Counted from the first letter of the stretch, positions 9,823 to 19,418 are shown. The stretch: 64,000 nt of DNA from Staphylococcus debuckii (GCF_003718735.1 NZ_CP033460.1:1116001-1180000), one strand, 5' to 3'. Translations and numbers: made by a program. Notes: a model not told the origin generated them from the letters alone.

Positions 9823-11124
9823 ATGTCGTATATAAAGAAGCACGCTGAGATCATTTTTAGTTTGATTATTGGCATTGTTTCACTTTTTATTGGAATCATA
9901 ATATTATTAAATGTATCCTTTATCCATAAGCTTGCTAAAGGCGGCAAGGCCGATATACATATCTACAACGTATGGGATTTCGTCAATGCATTCTTCGGTG
10001 AAATTATCCGGATTATGAGTCGATTTATCGGTCAGTTTCCTGTTTTTAGTGCCATCTTCATTATAGTGTTCGGCATTGCATTGTTATGGATCGGTTATTT
10101 GTTATTTATGACGACGAAATATGATTATGATATCTCAATTTTCTTCCTTATTATAGGAATTCTCTTCTTTATCATTACTATTATCTTGATGACCCAAGTT
10201 TATGGGTTTGCAGCCATTATATTTGTGGTGTCATTCTTGGTGCACACAGGATATATTGTATATAAAGATGAATTGAATCATAATCATCGAAAAGAACATT
10301 ATTTATGGATTATTTGTGCTTACGGTATCAGTTATTTAATCACACAAATTGCTTTGTATGGACGTATTGAAAGCCATGAAATCGCAATGATTGATATTTT
10401 AAGTGTGAATGCATTCTTTATTGTAATGTGGATTTTAGCACAAATCTCGATTTGGAATTTCTTGTTCCTGCGCAGATCTTTACCATTGACGAAAGCGGAA
10501 TTAGGGGAAGAGATGGAATTTTCGCGTACGGATAAAAATGGCACAATGAGCCAGACTAAAGAACAACTTCGCGAATTCCAAGAGCGTACACAAGAATTTA
10601 CGCATCGTACAAGACGTAGCATTGATTTAGAAAAAATGAGAAATAAGCGTGATAAATTTAAAAATACGATCAAAGAAAAAATTGATATCCAAGACGATGA
10701 TATTCCAAATTGGATGAAGCGTCCGAAATGGATTAAACCTGGAATTGTAGAATTAATCTGCGGTATCATTTTATTCTTATTTACATTGTTAGAGTTAAAT
10801 AATAGAAATGCTTTGTTTGCATCTGGAGAGTGGGAGTTATCGCAAACCTCTTATGTGATTGAGTGGATTACTTTATTCCTATTACTCATCATTATTATTA
10901 TTTATATCATTACGACGTTAACGCATTTCTTACGAGGCAAATTCTATTATGTGCAAATGTTTATGATCAGTATTTTATTCTTTAAATTATTGACTGAGTT
11001 TGTGAATATTATGATTCATGGATTGTTATTATCGATTTTTATTACACCAATTTTATTAATTATGCTGGTTGCAGTGATTATTGCATTTGTGATTCAGATG
11101 CGTACACCTGTGGACGGCCAGTAG
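9823..11124 (+). CDS. Polytopic membrane protein, AuxA-like by position
   Basis: 433 residues. Several hydrophobic helices lie in the first 220 residues (FSLIIGIVSLFIGIIILL first). A charged cytoplasmic-looking segment rich in Glu, Arg and Lys follows at about 235-315 (KEQLREFQERTQEFTHRTRR), then a C-terminal block of four hydrophobic helices. I do not recognise a catalytic motif. In S. aureus the gene between ykoE and the RlmI-like methylase is, to my recollection, auxA, whose product stabilises lipoteichoic acid and supports beta-lactam tolerance; I infer homology from position and layout only. The start at 9823 follows GAGGTG and is preferred over an ATG at 9790 that lacks a binding site. 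Confidence 0.65.
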   Translation: MSYIKKHAEIIFSLIIGIVSLFIGIIILLNVSFIHKLAKGGKADIHIYNVWDFVNAFFGEIIRIMSRFIGQFPVFSAIFIIVFGIALLWIGYLLFMTTKYDYDISIFFLIIGILFFIITIILMTQVYGFAAIIFVVSFLVHTGYIVYKDELNHNHRKEHYLWIICAYGISYLITQIALYGRIESHEIAMIDILSVNAFFIVMWILAQISIWNFLFLRRSLPLTKAELGEEMEFSRTDKNGTMSQTKEQLREFQERTQEFTHRTRRSIDLEKMRNKRDKFKNTIKEKIDIQDDDIPNWMKRPKWIKPGIVELICGIILFLFTLLELNNRNALFASGEWELSQTSYVIEWITLFLLLIIIIIYIITTLTHFLRGKFYYVQMFMISILFFKLLTEFVNIMIHGLLLSIFITPILLIMLVAVIIAFVIQMRTPVDGQ

Positions 11125-11130
11125 CATATT

Positions 11131-11166
11131 GAGCTGGGGAACTCTAAACGGTTTCTCAGCTTTTTG
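11131..11166 (+). terminator. Intrinsic terminator after the auxA-like gene
   Basis: AGCTGGGGAAC pairs through 11 bp (with G-U) with GTTTCTCAGCT, followed by TTTTT. Confidence 0.85.
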
Positions 11167-11240
11167 AGTCTTTCTTTTTAGAAAGGGAAGTTAGGATACG
11201 TTATGATGAAGACAAATAATTATAGAAGGCGGAATGGATT

Positions 11241-12428
11241 ATGAAGACAGCGGTTATTAATAAGGGTAAGGAGCAGAAGTATTTGAACCACTATCCGTTA
11301 GTGGATGAAGAGGATATTTATGAGCACAGTCACTTGGTGGATGGAGATGTTTTCCATTTGGTGATGGATGATGGACGTTATTTGGCGACTGCTTATGTCG
11401 GACGTCAGCATAAAGGTTTAGGCTGGGTATTGAGTTATGATACTGAGCAGCAGATTGATGAAGCGTTCTTTGCGGAGTTATTCCAAGAGGCTTTGGATTA
11501 TCGTCAATATTATTTCAATGTGGATGGCACGAATGCCTTTCGTCTTTTCAATGCAGAAGGGGATGGCATCGGTGGCTTAACGATTGATAATTATGATGGC
11601 CATTTGCTGGTACAATGGTATTCTAAAGGGATTTATGCTTTCAGAGATATCGTACTGCAAGCCATTCAAGAGGTCTTTCCTTATACTTCAATTTTTGAAA
11701 AAACGCGCTTCAAAGATGATGCAGTCGAAAGCGGATTTGTAACTGGAACAGCGCCGGAATTTCCAATTATTATTGAAGAGAATTTCACGTTCTATAATGT
11801 GGATTTAGATGATGGACCAATGACGGGTATTTTCTTAGATCAAAAAGAAGTGCGTAAAAAGTTGCGTGATGTGTATGCGCCTGAGCGTCATGTATTGAAT
11901 CTGTTCAGTTATACTGGTGCTTTCTCAGTGATTGCAGCGGAAACGGCTGTGGATACGACGAGTGTGGATTTAGCGAATCGCTCTAGAAGTTTAACAGAGG
12001 AGAATTTCGGGGTAAATGGTATTGACCCGAAATCACAATTTATTTACGTGATGGACACCTTTGATTTCTATCATTATGCTGCAAGACATAATCGTGTGTA
12101 CGATACGATTGTGATTGATCCGCCAAGTTTTGCGCGTAATAAGAAGAAGGTATTTACGGTGCAGAAGGATTATCATAAGTTGATTGAAGAAGCGCTGCCT
12201 ATTCTCAATGAGGATGGCGTCTTAGTGCTAAGTACGAATTCAAGTGCGCTTTCTTCTAAAGCATTTAAAAATATGATTAAAAAGACGTTGGATGAAGCAG
12301 GAGTGGACTTTGAAATTGAAGAGGTAATGGGACTGCCGAAAGATTTTAGAACACATCCGCATTATAAACCTTCTAAGTATTTAAAAGTGGTCTTCGTTCG
12401 GGTATCGAGTAAAGAAGTAATCATATAA
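11241..12428 (+). CDS. Class I SAM-dependent rRNA methyltransferase (RlmI/YwbD family)
   Basis: 395 residues. An N-terminal PUA-like domain (about 1-80) precedes an RlmI-type domain and a Rossmann methyltransferase. VLNLFSYTGAFSV near 215 is the SAM-binding motif I, and TIVIDPPSFARNKK near 292 is the catalytic DPPSF motif of m5C/RlmI-like enzymes. The family methylates 23S rRNA cytosine, but the exact site in Firmicutes cannot be read from sequence. Much of the gene prefers G- and T-ending codons (GAG, TTG, GTG, GCG), unlike A-rich neighbours such as ptsI. It is followed 15 bp later by the next gene. Confidence 0.85.
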   Translation: MKTAVINKGKEQKYLNHYPLVDEEDIYEHSHLVDGDVFHLVMDDGRYLATAYVGRQHKGLGWVLSYDTEQQIDEAFFAELFQEALDYRQYYFNVDGTNAFRLFNAEGDGIGGLTIDNYDGHLLVQWYSKGIYAFRDIVLQAIQEVFPYTSIFEKTRFKDDAVESGFVTGTAPEFPIIIEENFTFYNVDLDDGPMTGIFLDQKEVRKKLRDVYAPERHVLNLFSYTGAFSVIAAETAVDTTSVDLANRSRSLTEENFGVNGIDPKSQFIYVMDTFDFYHYAARHNRVYDTIVIDPPSFARNKKKVFTVQKDYHKLIEEALPILNEDGVLVLSTNSSALSSKAFKNMIKKTLDEAGVDFEIEEVMGLPKDFRTHPHYKPSKYLKVVFVRVSSKEVII

Positions 12429-12443
12429 TGGAGGGTCATAATT

Positions 12444-13004
12444 ATGGGAATTAAAGATAAATTCATTAAAAATACAAGTGATAAATTAAGTAATAAAGTC
12501 TTAGATTTGGAACCTGTTACTGGAAAGTCGGCTTTGCCAGTCAATGAGAGTGATTTATCACGCAGACGTGAACGTGCTGAAGAATTAGTACGCAAGAAAT
12601 CAATGTGGTCTTCAGCAGCAAGCATAGTACCGATTCCAGGGCTCGACTTCGGTGTAGATTTGAAATTAATGAAGGATATTATTGAAGACATTAATAAAAT
12701 CTATGGCTTAAATCACAAACAAGTCAGTCATATGAGTGATGATTTGAAAGAACGTATCTTGGCAGCGGCTTCGATTCAAGGCAGTCAGTTTATTGGACGT
12801 GCCGTTTCTAAAGCTATTTTGAAAGTAGCGATTAGAGATGTAGCGAAACGTACGGCGGCGAAACAAACGAAATGGTTCCCTCTAGTCGGTCAAGCAATTT
12901 CTGCCTCTATCAGTTATTACTTTATGAAAAAATTAGGTAATGAACATATTGAAAAATGTGAAAGCGTTGCCAAAAGAATTTTAGAAACACCGACTGGCAA
13001 ATAA
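12444..13004 (+). CDS. Conserved protein resembling DUF697 / YcjF-like family
   Basis: 186 residues. The N-terminal 60 residues are charged. Then comes SMWSSAASIVPIPGLDFGVDLKLM, the kind of amphipathic Ala/Pro/Gly-containing stretch seen in DUF697 proteins, and a second weakly hydrophobic segment WFPLVGQAISASISYYFMKK near 140. These could be membrane-associated helices. No enzyme motif is visible. GGAGG precedes the ATG, and it probably shares the transcript of the rRNA methylase. Family assignment is tentative and function unknown. Confidence 0.6.
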   Translation: MGIKDKFIKNTSDKLSNKVLDLEPVTGKSALPVNESDLSRRRERAEELVRKKSMWSSAASIVPIPGLDFGVDLKLMKDIIEDINKIYGLNHKQVSHMSDDLKERILAAASIQGSQFIGRAVSKAILKVAIRDVAKRTAAKQTKWFPLVGQAISASISYYFMKKLGNEHIEKCESVAKRILETPTGK

Positions 13005-13106
13005 TTGTTATTTTTTCACAAATTGATAAAAATACTACGCTTACAAGGAATTAACAAATTGAATTTAAAGGTATATTTTGGTAAAGTTAAGGTGTAATAA
13101 TGTTAA

Positions 13107-13120
13107 GGTGACTAATCACC
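13107..13120 (+). promoter_or_regulatory. Short perfect hairpin in the ptsHI leader
   Basis: GGTGA-CTAA-TCACC, 31 bp before the ptsH ATG and just upstream of its GAAGGAG. No T run follows, so it is not a terminator. It could be an operator or an mRNA-stability hairpin; nothing in the sequence decides which. Confidence 0.4.
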
Positions 13121-13150
13121 AATTAATTGATGCGAAGGAGAAAGATTATT

Positions 13151-13417
13151 ATGGAACAACAATCATACACTATCATCGACGAAACAGGTATTCATGCTCG
13201 TCCAGCTACAATGCTTGTACAAACAGCTTCAAAATTTGATTCAGATATTCAATTAGAATATAACGGCAAAAAAGTCAACTTGAAATCTATTATGGGTGTT
13301 ATGAGTTTAGGTGTCGGCAAAGATGCAGAAATCACTATCTACGCTGACGGCAGTGACGAAGCAGACGCAATCCAAGCAATCACTGAAGTGTTATCTAAAG
13401 AAGGACTAACTGAATAA
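13151..13417 (+). CDS. ptsH: Phosphocarrier protein HPr
   Basis: 88 residues, exact family size. HPr relays phosphate from enzyme I to sugar EIIA domains. His15 in TGIHARPAT is the phosphorylation site for EI. Ser46 in [10 protein letters not shown] is the HPr kinase site used for CcpA-dependent catabolite control. The ATG at 13151 with GAAGGAG is the correct start; in-frame upstream codons are spurious. The ptsI gene starts 1 bp after the stop. Confidence 0.98.
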   Translation: MEQQSYTIIDETGIHARPATMLVQTASKFDSDIQLEYNGKKVNLKSIMGVMSLGVGKDAEITIYADGSDEADAIQAITEVLSKEGLTE

Positions 13418-13418
13418 T

Positions 13419-15140
13419 ATGGCTAAACACATCAAAGGCATTGCAGCATCTGACGGTGTTGCAATTGCAAAAGCCTATTTATTAGTTGAGCCCGACTTAT
13501 CATTCGATAATGAACCGGTGACGGATACGGATGCAGAAGTTGCTAAATTCAATGGCGCACTTAATAAATCTAAAGTTGAATTAACTAAAATTAAAGAAAA
13601 TGCCGAAAAACAATTGGGCGCAGATAAAGCAGCGATTTTCGAGGCACATTTATTAGTGTTAGATGATCCTGAACTTATCCAACCGATTGAAGATAAAATT
13701 AAGAATGAAAATGTTAATGCTGCACAAGCTTTAACAGATATTTCAAACCAATTTATCACAATATTTGAATCAATGGATAACGAATATATGGCTGAACGTG
13801 CAGCTGATATCCGCGATGTTTCTAAACGTGTATTAGCGCACATCTTAGGTGTTGATTTACCTAATCCAAGTATCATTGATGAAAGCGTAGTCATTATAGG
13901 GAATGACTTGACTCCTTCTGATACAGCACAATTGAACAAACAATATGTGCAAGGGTTTGTAACAAACATCGGAGGCAGAACATCTCACTCAGCTATTATG
14001 AGCCGCTCGTTAGAAATTCCGGCAGTTGTAGGTACAAAATCTATTACTGAGGAAGTTGAAGCGGGAGACACTATTATCGTTGATGGTATGACTGGTGACG
14101 TACTTATCAATCCAAGCGATGAGGTAATTGCAGAATATCAAGAAAAATGCGATAATTTCTTTAAAGATAAGAAAGAATTGCAAAAATTGCGTGATGCAGA
14201 ATCAGTAACTGCTGATGGCCATCATGTCGAACTGGCAGCGAATATCGGAACACCTAATGACTTACCAGGTGTGATTGAAAATGGCGCAGAAGGTATTGGT
14301 TTATACAGAACTGAATTCTTATACATGGGCAGAGATCAAATGCCGACTGAAGAAGAACAGTTCGAAGCGTATAAAACAGTATTAGAATCCATGGAAGGCA
14401 AACGTGTAGTAGTGCGTACTTTAGATATCGGCGGCGACAAAGAGTTGCCTTATCTTGACTTGCCTGAAGAAATGAACCCATTCTTAGGTTACCGTGCGAT
14501 TCGTCTTTGCCTAGCGCAACCTGAAATTTTCCGACCACAACTACGTGCGTTGTTACGTGCGTCAGTCTTCGGTAAATTGAACATTATGTTTCCGATGGTT
14601 GCAACACTTCAAGAGTTCCGTGACGCGAAAGCCTTACTTGAAGAAGAACGTGCAAATCTTAAAAATGAAGGCTACGAAGTGGCAGATGACATTGAATTAG
14701 GAATTATGGTAGAGATTCCTTCAACAGCTGCACTTGCTGATGTATTTGCGAAAGAAGTTGATTTCTTCAGTATCGGAACAAACGACTTAATTCAATACAC
14801 AATGGCTGCTGACCGTATGTCAGAACGTGTCTCTTATTTATACCAACCATACAATCCAGCAATTTTACGTTTGGTTAAACAAGTAATCGAAGCTTCTCAT
14901 GCAGAAGGTAAATGGACAGGTATGTGCGGTGAAATGGCCGGCGATCAAACAGCAGTTCCATTGTTGTTAGGTTTCGGTTTAGATGAGTTCTCTATGAGTG
15001 CAACATCTATTTTGAAAACACGTCGTTTAATCAGAAAGCTCAATGAAAGTGATATGAAAGAATTAGGCGAAAAAGCTATTCAATGTGCGACTCAAGATGA
15101 AGTTGTAGCATTAGTTAAAGAATACACTCAAAACGCTTAA
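13419..15140 (+). CDS. ptsI: Phosphoenolpyruvate-protein phosphotransferase (PTS enzyme I)
   Basis: 573 residues. Enzyme I takes phosphate from PEP and passes it to HPr. Visible are the active-site His in [13 protein letters not shown] near residue 190, the PEP-binding [10 protein letters not shown] near 292, [11 protein letters not shown] near 335, the metal site [12 protein letters not shown] near 430, the signature [19 protein letters not shown] near 452 and the catalytic Cys in [10 protein letters not shown] near 502. A strong terminator follows. Confidence 0.98.
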   Translation: MAKHIKGIAASDGVAIAKAYLLVEPDLSFDNEPVTDTDAEVAKFNGALNKSKVELTKIKENAEKQLGADKAAIFEAHLLVLDDPELIQPIEDKIKNENVNAAQALTDISNQFITIFESMDNEYMAERAADIRDVSKRVLAHILGVDLPNPSIIDESVVIIGNDLTPSDTAQLNKQYVQGFVTNIGGRTSHSAIMSRSLEIPAVVGTKSITEEVEAGDTIIVDGMTGDVLINPSDEVIAEYQEKCDNFFKDKKELQKLRDAESVTADGHHVELAANIGTPNDLPGVIENGAEGIGLYRTEFLYMGRDQMPTEEEQFEAYKTVLESMEGKRVVVRTLDIGGDKELPYLDLPEEMNPFLGYRAIRLCLAQPEIFRPQLRALLRASVFGKLNIMFPMVATLQEFRDAKALLEEERANLKNEGYEVADDIELGIMVEIPSTAALADVFAKEVDFFSIGTNDLIQYTMAADRMSERVSYLYQPYNPAILRLVKQVIEASHAEGKWTGMCGEMAGDQTAVPLLLGFGLDEFSMSATSILKTRRLIRKLNESDMKELGEKAIQCATQDEVVALVKEYTQNA

Positions 15141-15158
15141 GGGTTATCTTAAAAAATA

Positions 15159-15203
15159 AACCGTGCAAGCATGAATTTTCGAGTTCATGCTTGCACGGTT
15201 ATT
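15159..15203 (+). terminator. Strong intrinsic terminator of ptsHI
   Basis: A perfect 17-bp stem (AACCGTGCAAGCATGAA at 15159-15175 with its complement at 15184-15200) followed by ATTT. It is symmetrical enough to work on both strands. The following 15204-15491 holds only AT-rich sequence with a weak GAGG/CCTC hairpin at 15227-15256 and no convincing gene. Confidence 0.85.
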
Positions 15204-15491
15204 TGTGTGCAGAAATTTAATGAATAGAGGAACGGGACATCAATTTGTCTCACCTCTAACAACTGTTCAAACAATATTTAATTGTGCGTACGTAACTTTA
15301 TCTTTTACAAATTTGTGACAAAATATTAGGATGAAAAAACTATATAATGTGAAAACTGATTAGAATAATTGTAAAGAAGCCTTAGGAAGCGTAACATAGT
15401 TAGTACTGTGTCAATGTACTGAGCAAATTATAATTGTTTAAACTCATACACTTCATGGTAAATATAAGAATACAGTGCATTCTATTACAGT

Positions 15492-15728
15492 TTAGGCATA
15501 ATCGATATGAAGTAATTGATTTATTTTATCTAAATCAACCTGATACATAGGTTCTTGATCGATTAAGATAAAAGGTGTTGAAAAGGCATCATAATCAATC
15601 ATTTCATTACGATATTCCGAGTTTGCAATATTTTTTTCAGTATAAGCAACGTTATGCTCATCTAAATAATTTTTCACAAATTGGCACGGCGGGCAATCAT
15701 TTTGTGTATAAATTGTTACTTGAGTCAT
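15492..15728 (-). CDS. NrdH-like glutaredoxin/thioredoxin-fold redox protein
   Basis: 78 residues. It begins TQVTIYTQNDCPPCQFVKNYL with a CPPC redox pair at Cys12 and Cys15 on a short thioredoxin fold. It contains the cis-Pro region FSTPFILIDQEP near 50. NrdH-type proteins supply electrons to ribonucleotide reductase, but a CPPC centre is also seen in other small redoxins, so the partner is uncertain. It stands alone, opposite in direction to both ptsI and cydA, with GGAAGA before the ATG. Confidence 0.8.
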   Translation of the reverse strand: MTQVTIYTQNDCPPCQFVKNYLDEHNVAYTEKNIANSEYRNEMIDYDAFSTPFILIDQEPMYQVDLDKINQLLHIDYA

Positions 15729-15958
15729 TGTTAAATCTTCCTTTTTTAATAAATTGATGATTTAACCTTATTAAAAGTGAAAAATAAAATCAAGCTTGGT
15801 GCATCATGCGTAACGAGATAGAATGCTGCGAGATATACCACATGTGTGAAGTTGAAATTAAGAATCCGCTTCAAGATCAACATCAAATATACACCTCAAC
15901 TTCTTAGAAACTTGCGGGCATTATACAGTATCAAATATAAAAAGATTAGGGTGATATC

Positions 15959-17314
15959 ATGGAAGCGGTAGAATTAAGCAGATTTTTAACTGCTATGACT
16001 TTAGCTGTCCACATAGTTTTCGCTACCATCGGCGTGGGGATGCCGCTAATGTTCGTAATTGCTGAATTTATCGGCATCAAAAAGAACAGCGCTCGCTATA
16101 TAACATTAGCTAAAAGATGGGCGAAAGGCTATGCAATTACAGTTGCAGTCGGCGTTGTAACCGGTACAATTATCGAGCTGCAATTATCATTATTATGGCC
16201 GACATTTATGAAAACAGCAGGACACGTCATTGCCTTGCCATTATTCATGGAAGTATTCGCATTCTTCTTTGAAGCGATTTTCTTAAGTATTTATTTCTAT
16301 ACTTGGAATAGATTTAAAAATAAATGGACACACATGATTATTGGTTTACCTGTTGTTATCGGCGGTATGTTGTCAGCGTTCTTCATTACTTCAGTGAACT
16401 CCTTCATGAATACGCCAGCAGGATTCCAAATGAAAGATGGACGTATGATTCACGTGGACCCAGTTGCAGCAATGTTCAACGCTTCATTCGGTGTAAGACA
16501 GTTCCACGTTATTATGACAGCTGTCATGACAATGGCATTCTTATTAGCAGCGATTGCAGCATTTAAATTATTGCGAGATAAAATTCCGCAAGATAGAGAC
16601 TATCATAGAAGTGCATTAAAATTGACAATGATTGTCGGTTTGATTTTTACAGTAGGTTCTATCTTAGCAGGGGATATGTCAGCGAAATTCTTGCATAAAG
16701 AGCAACCTGAAAAATTAGCAGCATACGAATGGCATTTCGATACTCAAAAACGTGCAGATTTACAAGTGTTCGGTGTCTTGAACGAAAAAGATCAGAAAGT
16801 AACCGGTGCTATTAAAATTCCTGGTATGCTCAGCTTCTTATCTGACAACAATATCAACACTAAAGTAGAAGGATTGAATGAATTCCCTAAAGATACGCAA
16901 CCACCTATGATTGTCCATTACTTCTTCGACTTAATGGTCACAGGCGGTATCTTCTGCTTAGTCGTATCAGGTGTTTATACACTCACAAGAATCGTTAAAA
17001 AATGGCGTAAATTCTCTGTGAACAAAGTGTTGCTGTACGCAACCTTGATTACAGGACCGGCTGCAATGTTATCAATTGAATTTGGTTGGTTCCTTACAGA
17101 AATGGGCCGTCAACCATGGATTATCAGAGGTTACATGAAAGTTTCAGATGCAGCAACTAATGCAGGCGGCTTGACTGGCGTTACGATTGCATTCGGATTA
17201 GTTTACTTTATTATTCTGTTCACATCAGCTTATGTACTGATTCGTATGTTCAGAAACAAACCGCCATATAAAGATATTGAGAAATTAGAAGGAAACCGAG
17301 GTGAAGCATCATGA
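15959..17314 (+). CDS. cydA: Cytochrome bd ubiquinol/menaquinol oxidase subunit I
   Basis: 451 residues with about nine membrane helices. CydA binds haems b558, b595 and d and oxidises quinol. His18 (MTLAVHIVFA) is the haem b595/d ligand, and GWFLTEMGRQPW near residue 380 is the conserved haem-contact signature. The quinol-binding Q loop is of the short Bacillus type. AGGGTGAT precedes the ATG. It overlaps cydB by 4 bp. The product supports respiration at low oxygen or under NO stress. The 230-bp upstream stretch has AT-rich -10-like sequences, but I could not fix a promoter. Confidence 0.97.
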   Translation: MEAVELSRFLTAMTLAVHIVFATIGVGMPLMFVIAEFIGIKKNSARYITLAKRWAKGYAITVAVGVVTGTIIELQLSLLWPTFMKTAGHVIALPLFMEVFAFFFEAIFLSIYFYTWNRFKNKWTHMIIGLPVVIGGMLSAFFITSVNSFMNTPAGFQMKDGRMIHVDPVAAMFNASFGVRQFHVIMTAVMTMAFLLAAIAAFKLLRDKIPQDRDYHRSALKLTMIVGLIFTVGSILAGDMSAKFLHKEQPEKLAAYEWHFDTQKRADLQVFGVLNEKDQKVTGAIKIPGMLSFLSDNNINTKVEGLNEFPKDTQPPMIVHYFFDLMVTGGIFCLVVSGVYTLTRIVKKWRKFSVNKVLLYATLITGPAAMLSIEFGWFLTEMGRQPWIIRGYMKVSDAATNAGGLTGVTIAFGLVYFIILFTSAYVLIRMFRNKPPYKDIEKLEGNRGEAS

Positions 17315-18342
17315 GTTTCACAGCATTAGGAATGATCGTACTGTACTTGTTCTTATTCTTTTACATCGTCATTGCTTCAATTGACTTTGGTGCTGGTGTT
17401 TTCATCTTGCAATCTCGATTAAGAGGAACAGAAAAAACACTGACTCCGGTCATTGCACGTTATTTAAATCCAATTTGGGAAGTTACTAACGTGTTCTTAG
17501 TATTCTTTACAGTAGGTATCGTAGGATTCTTCCCTGACTTTGCCTATTACTATGGAACAGTGTTACTCGTTCCAGGGTCTATCGGATTACTGTTATTGAC
17601 AATGCGCGGCAGTTTCTATGCTTTCCAAAACTACGGTGTAGATTCCAAGTTCTCTTGGCTATTGATTTATAGTGTGTGCGGTTTATTAATTCCGCCATCT
17701 CTTAGTATGGGACTGGTAATTTCTGAAGGCGGCTATATTACGAAACATGGCGGCCATGTAGACTTGAACTGGGCTGACTTATTCTTTAGTCCATTTGCTT
17801 GGGCCATCGTCTTCTTAGCTCTTGTTTCAGTGATGTATATTTCATCAGGTTTCCTAACATACTATGCTAGAAAAGCCAGATCGATGAAAGCATATGCATT
17901 ACTTAGAAAGTGGTTCATTTTCTGGGGACCGCCAATGGCCCTTGTATCATTATTCGCATTTATTACCTTGCGTACGCAAAACAAAGAACATTTTGATACA
18001 GCTGTTACACAATACTGGTGGTTATTCTTAATCAGTATCATCTGCTTACTTGCAGCTTGGGTACTCACAATTATGAAGAAATCTCCAGGCACAGCATTTA
18101 TTTTAGTCATTCTTCAAATGGCTACAGCAATCGGCGGATACGGCATCAGTAAATGGCCATATATTCTTTATCCGTTTATCAATGGTAACGTCAATAAAAC
18201 AGATGACCCAATGGCGTTAGCACTCACAGTTGCAGCAGTTTGTGGTTTACTTTTATTGATACCATCGTTAATATTATTAATGAGATTATTCATCTTCAAC
18301 AAAGATTACGTTGAAGGTAAAAGTGAAGAAGGTCATTATTAA
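17311..18342 (+). CDS. cydB: Cytochrome bd oxidase subunit II
   Basis: 343 residues with eight to nine hydrophobic helices. The N-terminus FYIVIASIDFGAGVFIL is the family signature, and NPIWEVTNVFLVFFTVG follows near residue 50. It forms the membrane heterodimer with CydA. The start ATGA overlaps the cydA stop, indicating translational coupling. A structured terminator follows. Confidence 0.96.
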   Translation: MSFTALGMIVLYLFLFFYIVIASIDFGAGVFILQSRLRGTEKTLTPVIARYLNPIWEVTNVFLVFFTVGIVGFFPDFAYYYGTVLLVPGSIGLLLLTMRGSFYAFQNYGVDSKFSWLLIYSVCGLLIPPSLSMGLVISEGGYITKHGGHVDLNWADLFFSPFAWAIVFLALVSVMYISSGFLTYYARKARSMKAYALLRKWFIFWGPPMALVSLFAFITLRTQNKEHFDTAVTQYWWLFLISIICLLAAWVLTIMKKSPGTAFILVILQMATAIGGYGISKWPYILYPFINGNVNKTDDPMALALTVAAVCGLLLLIPSLILLMRLFIFNKDYVEGKSEEGHY

Positions 18343-18353
18343 TATTTAAAATC

Positions 18354-18427
18354 AGATGGGGCGAGGCAATCTATAGACTTGGTTTCAGCCAAACTATAGT
18401 TCAACATTGCCTGGTCCCATTTTTATT
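18354..18427 (+). terminator. Branched terminator of cydAB
   Basis: Outer arms GATGGGGCGAGGCAAT and ATTGCCTGGTCCCATTTTT enclose an inner CTATAG/CTATAG and TTGG/CCAA hairpin. A T run follows, 15 bp before the ktrC ribosome-binding site. Confidence 0.7.
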
Positions 18428-18441
18428 TTTCGGAGGTTACT

Positions 18442-19101
18442 ATGGAAAAAGAATTTGTAGTGATTGGATTAGGACGCTTCGGCGGAAGTATTGTCAGAGA
18501 ACTCAATGCGCTAGGCATGGACGTCATGGCAATCGATATGAGCGAAGCACGCGTTAATGAATACAGTGAAATAGCGACACATGCAGTAGTTGCAGATACT
18601 ACAGATGAAGCAGTGATGAAAAGTTTAGGGATCAGAAACTTCGATCAAGTCATCGTAGCTATTGGTGAAAACATTCAAACAAGTACATTAACCACTTTAA
18701 TCCTTAAAGAACTGGGTGTTAAAAAAGTTATCGCCAAAGCACAAAATGATTATCATGCTAAAATCTTGAACAAAATCGGTGCCGACTTAGTGGTACACCC
18801 TGAACGCGACATGGGTCGTCGTATCGCACATAACATCGCCAGCGCCAGCGTACTCGACTACTTAGAACTCGCCGACGAATACTCTATCGTCGAAGCCAAA
18901 GCAAACGAACGAATTGCAGGCCAAACAATCGTAGACCTAGACATCCGTGCACATTACGGCATCAATATTATCGCTATCAAACGCGACAAAGATGTCATCA
19001 TCTCGCCAGACCCTAACATGAATATCGAATTAGGCGATATCCTCATCATGATCGGTCATGATAACGACCTGAACCGCTTCGAGAAAAAAGTAGTCCGCTA
19101 A
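18442..19101 (+). CDS. ktrC: Potassium channel gating subunit (RCK domains; KtrC, also called KtrA)
   Basis: 219 residues. The N-terminal RCK_N Rossmann domain (VIGLGRFGGSIVRELN; acidic Asp36 in VMAIDMS) is followed by an RCK_C domain from about 135. Such proteins gate KtrB/KtrD K+ channels; the S. aureus orthologue binds c-di-AMP through RCK_C. It stands alone after cydAB, as in S. aureus. Oddity: the 3' half, from about 18780, is strongly biased to C-ending codons (ATC, AAC, GAC, GCC, CTC), while the 5' half looks like its neighbours. Confidence 0.92.
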   Translation: MEKEFVVIGLGRFGGSIVRELNALGMDVMAIDMSEARVNEYSEIATHAVVADTTDEAVMKSLGIRNFDQVIVAIGENIQTSTLTTLILKELGVKKVIAKAQNDYHAKILNKIGADLVVHPERDMGRRIAHNIASASVLDYLELADEYSIVEAKANERIAGQTIVDLDIRAHYGINIIAIKRDKDVIISPDPNMNIELGDILIMIGHDNDLNRFEKKVVR

Positions 19102-19149
19102 TATATTTCATCGCGCCGTTGTGCGGCAAAGTTGATGAGAATAGAAAGC

Positions 19150-19187
19150 AAGGATTGGAACAATTTAGATGTTCCGGTCCTTTTTTC
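19150..19187 (+). terminator. Intrinsic terminator of ktrC
   Basis: AAGGATTGGAACA pairs over 13 bp (with G-U) with TGTTCCGGTCCTT, followed by TTTTTT. Confidence 0.88.
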
Positions 19188-19194
19188 TTGGGAT

Positions 19195-19285
19195 TTTTTG
19201 GGAAAAGAAAGCTTTAGAGAGAAGGTGTGATGAGAAGAGTAGTTCTTGAGGGGAGAGGCGAGGGAGAGTGTGCGGAATGTTTTTT
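19195..19285 (+). other. G-rich, C-poor flank of a repeat locus
   Basis: Purine-rich stretch (GAGGGGAGAGGCGAGGGAGA within it) with no credible ORF. Its first part, TTGGGAAAAGAAAG, is the reverse complement of the CTTTCTTTTCCCAA found twice in the C-rich flank at 63246-63362. This links the locus to the one near 63 kb. Confidence 0.6.
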
Positions 19286-19288
19286 ACG

Positions 19289-19418
19289 AAACTGTCTAGG
19301 CAGCGGTGGAGAGCTTATACACATAGGGTCGAAACTGTCTAGGCGACGATGCTGAGCCTCTACACATAGCCCCCAAACTGTCTAGGCGGCGATTTGGAGC
19401 CTTTACAGTTTCAGGCTC
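19289..19418 (+). repeat. Three 43-bp tandem units (AAACTGTCTAGGC core)
   Basis: Units start at 19289, 19332 and 19375, an exact 43-bp period. Each begins AAACTGTCTAGGC and has GAGC(C)T.TACA near its end; the third is partly diverged. 43 is not a multiple of three and no ORF spans the array. It lies between the ktrC and hxlB terminators. Confidence 0.85.

Noticed and set aside
18354..18441. c-di-AMP (ydaO) riboswitch in front of ktrC
   Set aside because: Only about 100 bp separate cydB and ktrC, filled by a terminator. None of the conserved ydaO blocks is present.
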